This document shows, in pieces, positions 9,098 through 17,021 of a stretch of 64,000 nucleotides of DNA. Position numbers and translations under genes: made by a program. A model generated the notes under the pieces. That model saw nothing but the letters and a program-made list of their open reading frames with translations. It did not search any database and was not told the DNA's origin. Within the stretch, counting starts at the first letter, position 1, and the number at the start of each line of letters is the position of its first letter. Origin of the DNA: Deltaproteobacteria bacterium (lineage in GTDB: Bacteria > JADJOY01); assembly GCA_016713535.1 (NCBI GenBank), contig JADJOY010000012.1, positions 18,464 to 82,463 of the forward strand. Reading direction: 5' to 3'.

Positions 9098-10612
9098 TCA
9101 GGGTTTGCGCGCGACGATCTGTACCACGGCGCTCGTCCCGCCGTGGAACTTCCCCTCGTGGACGTCGCGGGCCTTCTCCTCGCCGACCACGAAGTCGAGC
9201 CCGGCGAGCTCGCGCCGCGCCGTGTCGAGGGAAAGCAGCATGTCCGGCGACGATGGCCCGCCGGTGCCGTATCCGAGCTGCTCGGGAGTGTAGGACTCGA
9301 GGATCAGCACGCCGCCCGGGCGCAGCGCGCCGACCACCTGGCGATGGAGGCGCTCGCGGAGCGCGCTCGGCGTGTGGCACCAGATCGACACGATCCCGTC
9401 CCAGCGCGCCACGCCGAGGTCGAACACGGAGAGATCGGAGACGATCGTCTCGATCGCCACGCCGTGCTTTGCCGCGAGGTCGCGCGCCTTCGCGAGCCCC
9501 ACCGACGAGCCGTCGACGCCGGTGACGCGGAAGCCGCGGCGCGCGAGGAACACCGCGTTTCGGCCCTCGCCTTCGGCGAGCGACAGCACCTCGCCGCCCG
9601 CGGGCAGGTAGCGCTCCGCGGTGGCGGCGAGGAAGTCGTTGGGCTCGGTGCCGTAGGCGAACTCGGGTCCCGCGTAGCGTTCATCCCACACGTGTCTTTC
9701 TCCTCGGGCGCGGCGTCGGCGCGGGTTTCGGCGTGGCCCGTCGCACGGGCGGCGCGCCGCGGGGACCTCGGTGCTCCCCGCGGCGAAGCGGAGCAGGAGC
9801 TCGTTCGCGAACCGCTCGCGCGGCGGCAGCGCGGCGAGATGCTCCTCGCGCTCGGCGAGGCCTTGCTGGATGAGCGCCGCGGTGGCCGCGCGCGCGCGCT
9901 CGTGGAGGCGCGCAACCGTGCGCGGGTCGTCGGCCAGGCTCGGATTCGCCGGGACCTCGATCGGCACGCCGCAGTGGAACGTGAGCGCTTGGGGCAGTGG
10001 CAGCAGGCCGACGCCGAGGTGGATCGGGGTCAGGTACTTCTCGCCGAAGAGCCGCAGGATCAGCGCGCCGAGCGGCGAGGCGCGGACCTCTTCGCGTGTG
10101 ACGACCTCGCGGTAGGTCTCGTCGATGCCGATGATCGCCATCGGCACGATCGGGGCGCCGGCACGGATCGCGCTGCGCACGAAGCCCGTGTGACCCTCCC
10201 AGGCGAGCCGGTAGCGCTCCGCGGCCGGCGCGAGCGCTTCGCGCGCGCCGCCCGGGCACGTGTAGACCAGCTCGCCGCGGGTGAGGAGCTTGTGAGCGAC
10301 CGCGGGCGTGCCGTGGCACGAGCCCACCGGCCGGAGCGCGCGGCGCTGCAACGCCGTGGCGAACAGCACGCGATCCGAGAGCGTGCGTAGCGTGCGGTGC
10401 GCGATCTCGTGGGCGCCGAGGAGCAGCGGCAAGAGCTCGTGGCCGAAGAGCCCGTGGTTCGCGGCGATGATCATGCCGCGCGCGCCGCGCAGGCGCTCGA
10501 AGCCGAAGTAGCGCGGCCGGAAGTAGGGGCGCAGCCGCGCCGCGAGCTCGAGAGTGCGGGCGTAGCCGCGCTCGTCGAGTGGCCAGTCGTAGGCGTCGGG
10601 ATCGAAGGTCAT
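9098..10612 (-). CDS. lysophospholipid acyltransferase-like domain fused to a SAM methyltransferase (or two adjacent genes)
   Basis: Residues 1-275 resemble the PlsC/MGAT-like glycerolipid acyltransferases: IIAANHGLFGHE at the catalytic HX4D-like site, VYTCPGGARE, and GAPIVPMAIIG. Residues 308-504 form a complete class I SAM methyltransferase: VWDERYAGPEFAYGTEPNDFL, then SAM motif I LSLAEGEGRNAVF and VTGVDGS. The Arg-rich linker (276-307) looks unlike either domain. Within it lies a GTG at 9691 with an upstream AGGAGA, exactly where stand-alone methyltransferases of this type start. In a neighbouring frame a TGA at 9681-9683 overlaps it. An acyltransferase gene with one indel followed by a separate methyltransferase gene is therefore an alternative. 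It lies 29 bp upstream of the exporter fusion gene, in the same operon. Confidence 0.78.
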   Translation of the reverse strand: MTFDPDAYDWPLDERGYARTLELAARLRPYFRPRYFGFERLRGARGMIIAANHGLFGHELLPLLLGAHEIAHRTLRTLSDRVLFATALQRRALRPVGSCHGTPAVAHKLLTRGELVYTCPGGAREALAPAAERYRLAWEGHTGFVRSAIRAGAPIVPMAIIGIDETYREVVTREEVRASPLGALILRLFGEKYLTPIHLGVGLLPLPQALTFHCGVPIEVPANPSLADDPRTVARLHERARAATAALIQQGLAEREEHLAALPPRERFANELLLRFAAGSTEVPAARRPCDGPRRNPRRRRARGERHVWDERYAGPEFAYGTEPNDFLAATAERYLPAGGEVLSLAEGEGRNAVFLARRGFRVTGVDGSSVGLAKARDLAAKHGVAIETIVSDLSVFDLGVARWDGIVSIWCHTPSALRERLHRQVVGALRPGGVLILESYTPEQLGYGTGGPSSPDMLLSLDTARRELAGLDFVVGEEKARDVHEGKFHGGTSAVVQIVARKP

Positions 10613-10719
10613 GCGGGCGGGCGGGGGCGCGCGTGTCGCCGCGCGCCGCGGAGCCTAGCAGGCTGGTCGACCAGGGAAGTCGAGCGCGGCCGCGGGACTC
10701 GAGACCGGTGACGATCGGC

Positions 10720-10860
10720 TGGAGGGCGCCCGCTTCGTCGGGCGCCGGCGATCGACCGGGACTGCGCGGCGGATGCGCTGCCGACTCAGCCGGCGACGGG
10801 GGATGGAACCCCCGTCGGTACATCGCTTTCGTAGCGCGGGGGGCTCCGTCCCGCCCGCCG
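10720..10860. repeat. intergenic palindromes: one TGGAGGG hairpin and one D-type element
   Basis: The gap 10613-10860 holds no gene. At 10720-10746 TGGAGGG leads into stem GGCGCCCG, loop CTTCGT and stem CGGGCGCC. At 10793-10860 is a reversed copy of a longer element that recurs at 34550-34617 and 34816-34882: GGGACGGAGCCCCCC, then CGCTACGA, then GGTTCCATCCCCCGTCGCC. It directly abuts the 3' end of the SDR-START gene, so it may also terminate transcription. Confidence 0.7.
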
Positions 10861-12471
10861 TCAGCGGTCGGCGGGCGCGTCCGACCGGGCCACCGCCTCT
10901 TGCGCCTGCCACTCGCCCTGACGGGCGAGGGCGAGCTTGGGCTCGCGCTGGCGCACGCGCGCGACCTCGCCGGCGACGGTGTGCATCGAGCGCGGCAGGT
11001 TGGTCTCCTGCAACCGCACGGCGACGAAGTCGGGGAGGCCGCTCACGCTGATGTGGATCGACATTAGGCCGATCGTCCTGCCGCTCGCCTCGTCCCACGC
11101 GAAGCGCCAGTAGCCGTCGTTGGCGTCGAAGTCGCCGCGGGTCTGTCGCCACGCGTTCCAGAGCTTCGCCGGGTCGCGGCGGGTGCGCGACCAGTACTCG
11201 AAGCGCGGCACCGGCCAGCCCACGTTTGCGACGCCGTGGACGCTGAGCCCATCGTCGTGGGTGGCGACGGTCTCGTAGACCTCGTTCTCCTCGAAGAGCC
11301 GCGCCAGCGTCGCAGGTTCGGTGACGATCGCGAACAGCTCGGTCGGAGTCGCGTCGAAGAGGAAGAGCGCCTCCGCGCGGCGCCCCTCCGCGCCCAGGTC
11401 GGTGGAGCGAGTGACGACCTCGCCGGCGAGGAGCCGCGCTCGCTCGGCGGTGCCGACCTCGATCAGTGGAGGCACCGGCGGCAGCGCCGCGGCCTCGGTG
11501 GTCCGAGACGGAGCGGTGTCGGTCGCGGCCGCCGCCGCGGCGACGTGCGGTGCGCCGAGCGCGCCGGAGAGCGCGACGAGGAGCGCAGCGGCCAGCACGC
11601 GTGGCACGCCCACCGAGCGCGCGATCGTCCAGCGGAATAGCTGGTTCGGCAGCAGGGCGCGGAGCCCGAGCACTGCCTTCGCGTCGACGCCCACGTGGTA
11701 GCGCAGCCGCGGTCGCCTCGCGGTCGCCGCGCGGCGGATGGTGCGGCTCACCTGGCTCGCAGCCGGCATGAGGTGAGCGAGCCGTGCTTGTCGCGCCTCC
11801 AGCGCGACGACGATGTCGCGGTACGGGCTCCCCTCGGGTGTTGCGCGCACCAGGCTGCCCTTGTCGAACTCGGTGCGGTGGGCGCCCGGCTCGACGAGCG
11901 AGAAGTGGATCCCGAACGGCGCGAGCTCGTAGTGCCAGGCCTCGGTGAGTCCCTCGAGGCCGAACTTGCTCGCGTGGTAGGCGCCGAAGAGCGGAAACGA
12001 GATCCGCCCGCCCATCGACGACACGTTGATGATCCGCCCACTGCGCTGGGCGCGCATCATCGGCAGGAACGCCTTGGTGGTCTCGGCGACGCCCACGAGG
12101 TTGGTCTCGAGCTGGGCGCGGAGCTGCTCGGCGCTCACGTCCTCGAGCGCGCCCGCGAGCCCATAGCCGGCGTTGTTCACGAGTACGTCGAGGCGCTGGT
12201 GACGCTCGCGCACGTGCTCGGCGGCGCGAGCGATGCTCGCGGCGTCGGTGACGTCGAGCGGCCACACGTCGAGCTCGACGCCCGCCGCGCGCGCCGTGTC
12301 GTCGAGGGCCCCGCGCTTGGCGAGGTTGCGCATCGTGGCGACGACGGTGAAGCCGCTGCGCGCCAGCTCGATGGCCGTGTCGAGGCCGATGCCGCTCGAG
12401 GTGCCGGTGACGAGCGCGACGCGCGCCGTGCCGGGGTTGGAGGTGCGGGCATCGGGGGTGGTGGTGGTCAT
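10861..12471 (-). CDS. short-chain dehydrogenase fused to a START/SRPBCC domain
   Basis: Residues 18-285 are a classical SDR: cofactor motif TGTSSGIG (22-29), NNAG (99-102), a catalytic Ser in SSMGG (151-152) and YHASK (Y165, K169), with an SDR-typical end near LPNQLFRW. Residues 289-316 then read exactly like a cleavable signal peptide (VPRVLAAALLVALSGALGA). Residues 330-536 are a SRPBCC/START-like ligand-binding domain. The second part could be a separate secreted protein starting at the GTG at 11607, but no stop codon separates the two. Substrate is unknown; a lipid or steroid-like ligand is a guess from the START fold. A 34-bp operator-like site lies 48-81 bp upstream and matches one in front of arsR, suggesting ArsR control. 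Confidence 0.85.
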   Translation of the reverse strand: MTTTTPDARTSNPGTARVALVTGTSSGIGLDTAIELARSGFTVVATMRNLAKRGALDDTARAAGVELDVWPLDVTDAASIARAAEHVRERHQRLDVLVNNAGYGLAGALEDVSAEQLRAQLETNLVGVAETTKAFLPMMRAQRSGRIINVSSMGGRISFPLFGAYHASKFGLEGLTEAWHYELAPFGIHFSLVEPGAHRTEFDKGSLVRATPEGSPYRDIVVALEARQARLAHLMPAASQVSRTIRRAATARRPRLRYHVGVDAKAVLGLRALLPNQLFRWTIARSVGVPRVLAAALLVALSGALGAPHVAAAAAATDTAPSRTTEAAALPPVPPLIEVGTAERARLLAGEVVTRSTDLGAEGRRAEALFLFDATPTELFAIVTEPATLARLFEENEVYETVATHDDGLSVHGVANVGWPVPRFEYWSRTRRDPAKLWNAWRQTRGDFDANDGYWRFAWDEASGRTIGLMSIHISVSGLPDFVAVRLQETNLPRSMHTVAGEVARVRQREPKLALARQGEWQAQEAVARSDAPADR

Positions 12472-12518
12472 GGCGATCTTCCTTTCGGCGTCGATCCCGG
12501 ATCGACGGGTTCGCTCAG

Positions 12519-12552
12519 TTCGATGTTTCGACGATTCGATGGATGTCGAACT
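12519..12552 (-). promoter_or_regulatory. operator-like site upstream of the SDR-START gene
   Basis: This AT-richer block has perfect inverted ends, AGTTCGA (12517-12523) and TCGAACT (12546-12552), with GTTTCGA and GATTCGAT between them. A 34-bp site upstream of arsR (12948-12981) matches it at about 27 positions in the same orientation. Paired sites of this kind in front of a regulator and its neighbour are the usual arrangement for ArsR autoregulation plus control of a target. No binding data exist here. Confidence 0.6.
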
Positions 12553-12577
12553 AAGTCGGCAAAAAAAAGGGCAGCGC

Positions 12578-12889
12578 TCAGGCCTTGGCCGCGAAGAAGC
12601 GCTGCAGCTCGGTGAGGGCGCCTTCGTCGAGCTCGACGCGCAGGAACTTGCCGTCGCGCTCGGTGCGCACCAGCCCCGCGTTCACCAGCTCCTTCATGTG
12701 GTGCGAGACCGTGGGCGCGCCGATCGACAGTCGCTCGACGATCGCGGTGAGCGAGCAGCTCGTGTCGCGTGCTCCGCGCTGGTAACCCACTCCATCGGCG
12801 CGCGCACGCAGCATCTCGGTGAAGAGCTGGAACCGGTTCGGGTTCCCCAGCGCCTTGAACATCTTCACCAGCCGCTCGTTGCTCTTCAT
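12578..12889 (-). CDS. ArsR-family transcriptional regulator
   Basis: The 103-residue protein is a compact winged-helix regulator: MFKALGNPNRFQLFTEML (helices 1-2), then VERLSIGAPTVSHHMKELVNAGLVRTERDGKFLRVELDE, the recognition helix and wing. No CxC-type metal site is visible in the usual helix; a single Cys (CSLTAI) precedes the recognition helix, so the signal may not be a metal. ATG at 12889 was chosen because homology starts there and GAGAGCGAGCG precedes it; upstream codons are low-complexity. It lies about 107 bp upstream of the SDR-START gene on the same strand. Each has its own copy of the operator-like site. Confidence 0.92.
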   Translation of the reverse strand: MKSNERLVKMFKALGNPNRFQLFTEMLRARADGVGYQRGARDTSCSLTAIVERLSIGAPTVSHHMKELVNAGLVRTERDGKFLRVELDEGALTELQRFFAAKA

Positions 12890-12947
12890 CGCTCGCTCTC
12901 GTTCTCGCTCTGCTTCGCGCGCGCTCGATCCCGGGGAAGCGTTTCGC

Positions 12948-12981
12948 TTCGACGTTTCGATGATTCGATAATGATCGAACT
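12948..12981 (-). promoter_or_regulatory. operator-like site upstream of arsR
   Basis: The 34-bp site contains GTTTCGATGATTCGAT followed by ATCGAACT. It lies 59-92 bp upstream of the ArsR start codon and matches the site at 12519-12552 at about 27 positions. The two are the most similar non-coding sequences in this locus and lower in GC than their surroundings, as expected for operator/promoter DNA. Confidence 0.6.
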
Positions 12982-13049
12982 GATGGCCGGTGTCAAGGGC
13001 GCCGCGCTCGACGGTCCTCGAACGCTCCACGGCGTGGCGCGAGACCACC

Positions 13050-13688
13050 TCAGGTCGGCTTCGAGCCCGGCGTGACGGCGCGTGGGGATCGGCCGCGCTG
13101 CTCGAGGCCCGCGAGGAGCAGCGCCAGCAACTCCTCGGCCGGGTCGTCGTCGGCCCACAGCCTGTCGCCGAGCTCGCCGAGGCAGAACCGCACCACCGTG
13201 ACCGCGAGGAAGGTCAGCAGGATGCCGCGCACCGGCGCGTCGGCGGGCAGCGAGGTGGCGCCGCGAAGCGAGCGCTCGATCTTGTCGAGCATGGGGACCA
13301 TGACCAGCGCGATCGGGGTCAGGGCGACGCTGTTTTGCTGCATGGCCTCGGACATGATCACCCGCACCAGTCGCGGGTGCTGGTGGGCCATGCGACGCAC
13401 GACCTCGACCACAGCGGAGAAGCGGTCGGCGGCGGCGTCGTGGGACAACATCGCCTCGACGGCCTCGTCCCGGGTCCGCATCAAGAGCCGGGTGATCACC
13501 TCCTCGAGGAGCTGCTCCTTGCTCTCGAAGTGGTGCAGCAGCGACGGCGCGCGGATGCCGATCGCGTCCGCGATCTGCTGAAGCGAGGTTCCGTCGACCC
13601 CCTTCTCGTCGAAGAGCCGTTCCGCTGCATCGAGGGCACGAGTTCGGGTGTCCGGCGCGTCGGACTTGCTGTTCTTGGGCTTCGGCAT
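13050..13688 (-). CDS. TetR-family transcriptional regulator
   Basis: The 212-residue protein has the TetR DNA-binding domain at its N-terminus: TRTRALDAAERLFDEKGVDGTSLQQIADAIGIRAPSLLHHFESKEQLLEEV. An all-helical ligand-binding C-terminal half follows. ATG at 13688 begins MPKPKNSKS just before the domain; earlier in-frame codons give Pro-rich noise. The gene it controls is not obvious. It faces away from the 14.2-kb gene across about 530 bp of non-coding DNA that contains a GTTAG/CTAAC inverted repeat, so it may regulate itself or that divergent gene. Confidence 0.93.
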   Translation of the reverse strand: MPKPKNSKSDAPDTRTRALDAAERLFDEKGVDGTSLQQIADAIGIRAPSLLHHFESKEQLLEEVITRLLMRTRDEAVEAMLSHDAAADRFSAVVEVVRRMAHQHPRLVRVIMSEAMQQNSVALTPIALVMVPMLDKIERSLRGATSLPADAPVRGILLTFLAVTVVRFCLGELGDRLWADDDPAEELLALLLAGLEQRGRSPRAVTPGSKPT

Positions 13689-13903
13689 GGGGACGGTCTG
13701 CGGCTGGGGTCCAGGGGATGGTGGGTAGGTGGGAGTGCCGACCAGCGGATCGCGCGAGGGATTTGACCATTCCTGACAGTTTTCGGTCACCTCGCGCAAG
13801 TGGGGGCGGCGATTTGTCACGATGAGTTACCGAACGGTTGCAAAGGCCGACCTCGAGCGGTGCCAAGAGCGCTCCGAACGCTTCGCTCGAAAGAGGTGCT
13901 CCG

Positions 13904-13919
13904 GTTAGATCTCCCTAAC
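13904..13919. promoter_or_regulatory. short inverted repeat in a long divergent intergenic region
   Basis: The region 13689-14218 has no convincing gene and is lower in GC than the coding DNA around it. It holds GTTAG-N6-CTAAC at 13904-13919, a candidate TetR-type half-palindrome between the divergently transcribed TetR gene and the 14.2-kb membrane protein. AT-rich stretches nearby (GATAATTGAC at about 13925) could contain promoters, but no confident -35/-10 pair stands out. Confidence 0.3.
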
Positions 13920-14218
13920 GTCAGTCGGATAATTGACGATGTTGATTCTGAGTCATGGCCCGTTGGGCGCCAGCTCGAAACGCCACCTCGACAGAAATGC
14001 GTATCGCCGGACGGGCCAACGCGCTAGATCGGGCAGGTTGCGCTCGCGGTTGACGGTCCGGCGGCGCGGAGAAGACCGATCGATACAGGTGTTTCTCTTC
14101 TCGTGATGTCGCCTGGTGGCACCTTCGCTCCGCGACCGCGCCCGACCACGGCGCCACCTTCGAGCCCGGGTGCGGCGTGCACGATGCCTGCACGACGCCG
14201 GACGAGGGTGGGCGCGGA

Positions 14219-15535
14219 ATGGCGCGTGACCCGAGCCTTCGTCGATCCCGCCTCGCCACCTCGGTCTTTCGCCTGAGCTACGGCCTGCTCGCGGCACCGG
14301 TGCTGGCGGCGCTGGCGGTTGCGAACGCACGGCTCGCCGCGGGCGGCGATCCCCTGAGCGCCGGGGCCGCGGAGCGACGCGACGATCTCGTCCCTCGCCT
14401 GGCGTTCCTGGAGGACGAGCTCGACCAAGGCGCGGGCGAGCGCATGCAGCGGCTCTTTCCCGAGGGCTACGTGTTCATGCACGCGCTCTACGGGCTCGCG
14501 TGGGCGAACGTGGCGATCGCGCATGGTGCGGCCGAGCCGGCGCTGCGCGAGCGGGGTGTCGCGGAGGCGCGCTGGGCCGCCGAGCGGATCGACTCCGACG
14601 CGGGGCGGGCGTCGTTCGATCCCTCGCTCGATCCGCCGCTCGGGATGTTCTTCACCTCGTGGTCGAGCGTGGTGCGCGCCGGCGTGGTGCTCGCGTCGAG
14701 CGCGGGCGGGGTGCGACTCGACGACGCCGCGGCGCTCGCGCACGCATGCGAGGCCATCGAGGCGGCGCTCGCGTCGCGGGCGACGCCGTTCCCTCCGTCC
14801 TATCCGGACCGCGCGTGGCCCGCCGACGCGTTCCCCGGGATGGTTGTGCTCCGGGCTTGTGACGAACGCCTCGAGGCTCGACACGGCGCGACCCGCGCAT
14901 GGTGGCTGCGCGCGGTGCGCGCGCGCCTCGACCCGGAGACGGGTCTGGTGCCGCACTCGTGCAGCGCGGCGAGCGGCGCGCCCGGTGTCCAGCCGCGCGG
15001 CGGCTCGTCGGCGCTCATGCTGCGCTTCTGGCCGGAGCTCGACGCGCCTCTCGCGGCCGAGCAATACGCGCTCTTTCGCGCTGCGTTCGTGGACACGCGC
15101 CTCGGCCTTCCCGCGGTGCTCGAGTACCGTCGTGGCGTCGCGGGCCGGGGCGACGTCGACTCGGGACCGCTGCTGCTCGGAGTGAGCCTGCCCGGCAGCG
15201 CGGTGGCGATCGGCGCCGCGTTGCGCGCCGGCGATTCGCCGCTCGCGCGCGCGCTGGGCGTCGAGAGCGAGGCGTTCGGGCTCTCGCTCGATGTCGCCGG
15301 GAAGAAGCGCCAGCTCCTCGGGCTGATGCCGATCGGCGACGCGTTCGTGACCTGGTCGTGGTCGGCGACGCCGTGGTTCGGGGAGGCGGTGGCCTTGCCG
15401 GACGATGTCGCGGGGAAGCCGGGCGGTGCGCGCTGGCCGCTCGTGGTGGCCTCGCTCGCGCTCGCGGCGGCGCTTGCCTGGCCGCTCACGCTCGAGGTCC
15501 AGGTCCGCGCGCGCGCAGGCGCGTCCCATCGATAG
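14219..15535 (+). CDS. uncharacterised membrane-anchored protein with an alpha-barrel-like domain
   Basis: The 438-residue protein has one N-terminal hydrophobic helix (LLAAPVLAALAVANA) and one at the extreme C-terminus (WPLVVASLALAAALAWPLTL). They bracket a soluble domain with repeated aromatic/Gly motifs (FPEGYVFMHALYGLAW, FFTSWSSVVRAGVVL, GRGDVDSGPLLLG). The pattern resembles (alpha/alpha)6-barrel proteins such as linalool-dehydratase-like or glycan-processing folds, but no catalytic signature is certain. ATG at 14219 has GAGGGTGGGCG upstream; an in-frame ATG exists at 14177. The next gene starts 67 bp downstream on the same strand. Function unknown. Confidence 0.75.
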   Translation: MARDPSLRRSRLATSVFRLSYGLLAAPVLAALAVANARLAAGGDPLSAGAAERRDDLVPRLAFLEDELDQGAGERMQRLFPEGYVFMHALYGLAWANVAIAHGAAEPALRERGVAEARWAAERIDSDAGRASFDPSLDPPLGMFFTSWSSVVRAGVVLASSAGGVRLDDAAALAHACEAIEAALASRATPFPPSYPDRAWPADAFPGMVVLRACDERLEARHGATRAWWLRAVRARLDPETGLVPHSCSAASGAPGVQPRGGSSALMLRFWPELDAPLAAEQYALFRAAFVDTRLGLPAVLEYRRGVAGRGDVDSGPLLLGVSLPGSAVAIGAALRAGDSPLARALGVESEAFGLSLDVAGKKRQLLGLMPIGDAFVTWSWSATPWFGEAVALPDDVAGKPGGARWPLVVASLALAAALAWPLTLEVQVRARAGASHR

Positions 15536-15602
15536 CGGCGGCGGTCGCGCGCGAATGGGGCGTCGACCCGGAACGGGATCCGGAGCGACAATCGCGGCCG
15601 CC

Positions 15603-16922
15603 ATGCGAACACGTTCGTTTCGAACGGCGGCCGTGGTGGGTACGTGGCTCGCCCTGGCCGCTTCCTCCTGCTCGTCCGGTGTCGCGCCGGACGACACCTT
15701 CCCGCGCCGCCTGCCGGAGTTCGTGTTCGGCTCGGCCGCCACCGACATCGACACTGGCGCCATGGCGACGGCCGCGATGATCGGCTACCGCTGGGTCCGG
15801 GTGCCGATTCGCTGGGCGATGCTCGAGCCGACCGTCACCGTCAAGCCCACGCTGACCCGCGCCGAGCTCGCCGCGAACCCGACCCTCGTGGACGCCTTCG
15901 CGCGCCGCGCCGACTGGTCGATCCCGGACGCCACGCTCACCCGCGCCGCCGACCTGGGTCTCGCGGTGATCGGCTTCGTGGGGGCTTCGTCGCCGCCGCG
16001 TCTCGATGGCGTCGAGCTCGATCCGGCGAGCCTCGGCGCGGACACCTACATCGCGTGCCAGGCGCTCGCGACGCAGGCAATCGTCGAACGCTATGGCCGC
16101 GCTCGCGCCGGCGCGCCCGACGGGGCGCCGACGATCGCGCTGTGGCAGACCGAAAACGAGCTCAACATCTCGCCGGCAGCGACGATCATCGGCTGGCGCC
16201 GCCCCGCCGGCCCGCTCGCGTTCCTCGGCTCGCCGTGGGCGAGCTTCGACTTCCAGACCGAGCTGCTGCGTGCCCTGCGCGAGGCGGTGATCGCCGGCGA
16301 TCCGCGCGCGATCACCGAGACCAACCTCTCGACCGACATGAGCGACACCTTCAACACCACCTTCGGCCGCCCCGGCTGGGAGGACGCGGTGGTGGCGTGG
16401 CGCGAGCTGGTCGACGTCATCGGCCTCGACACGTACCCCAACTACTACGCGGCCGAGCCCGTGGACGGCACGATCGTCGGCGCGCGCGTCGCGCGCATCC
16501 GCGAGCTGGCGTTACCCGGCCAGCAGGTGATGGTGGTCGAGACCAACTACCCGAACGGGCCCGCCGCGCGCGGCTACAGCCCGGCGGCACAGGCGCGCTA
16601 CCTCGAGGACGCGTGGACGTCGTCGCGCGACGCGGGCGTGGCGGGGTTCCTGCCCTTCGCCATCGCCGATGGCAGCGGCGCCGACCCCGACTTCAGCGCG
16701 CAGGATCAGGCGAACCTCGACGTGCTCGGCCGGGCCTTGCGTGGCGGTGACCTCCTCGCCCTCGCGCTGCTCTTCCTGACCCAGAACGACTGGCTGACGA
16801 ACCGCATGCCGGCGCTCACCCAGACGGTCGAGGGGCGCTGGGGTGTCTACGGGCCGAGCGGCGAGGCGCTGCCCGCGCTCGACGTGGTGCGCGCGATCGC
16901 CGCCGAGACCGCGGGGCGGTAG
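15603..16922 (+). CDS. GH-A-clan glycoside hydrolase-like lipoprotein
   Basis: The 439-residue protein begins with a lipoprotein signal (VGTWLALAASSCSS). The rest is a TIM-barrel-like domain. Two acidic sites sit where clan GH-A retaining glycosidases have theirs: WQTENELN (about residue 185, acid/base, at the end of strand 4) and VVETNYP (about residue 313, nucleophile, strand 7). DVIGLDTYPNYY fits the barrel strand before the nucleophile. Substrate cannot be assigned; endo-glucanase/mannanase-type relatives are possible. ATG at 15603 was chosen because the signal peptide starts there and the upstream frame is Arg-rich. Confidence 0.75.
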   Translation: MRTRSFRTAAVVGTWLALAASSCSSGVAPDDTFPRRLPEFVFGSAATDIDTGAMATAAMIGYRWVRVPIRWAMLEPTVTVKPTLTRAELAANPTLVDAFARRADWSIPDATLTRAADLGLAVIGFVGASSPPRLDGVELDPASLGADTYIACQALATQAIVERYGRARAGAPDGAPTIALWQTENELNISPAATIIGWRRPAGPLAFLGSPWASFDFQTELLRALREAVIAGDPRAITETNLSTDMSDTFNTTFGRPGWEDAVVAWRELVDVIGLDTYPNYYAAEPVDGTIVGARVARIRELALPGQQVMVVETNYPNGPAARGYSPAAQARYLEDAWTSSRDAGVAGFLPFAIADGSGADPDFSAQDQANLDVLGRALRGGDLLALALLFLTQNDWLTNRMPALTQTVEGRWGVYGPSGEALPALDVVRAIAAETAGR

Positions 16923-16973
16923 GGGCGCGAGCCGGACCGGGATCGACGGACCGGGCGACGCACACGTCACGTC

Positions 16974-17006
16974 CGTATCGCCGGGCACGCAACGCGTGCC
17001 CCTCCC
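16974..17006 (-). repeat. C-type palindrome (GGCACGC hairpin)
   Basis: In reverse orientation this reads GGAGGGGCACGCG, a short loop, then CGTGCCCGGCGATACG. It is the same module as copies at 34408, 34681, 37480, 57782, 57970, 59170 and 59370. It lies alone in the 99-bp gap between two convergent genes. Confidence 0.75.
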
Positions 17007-17021
17007 GACCGGCGTCCACGG

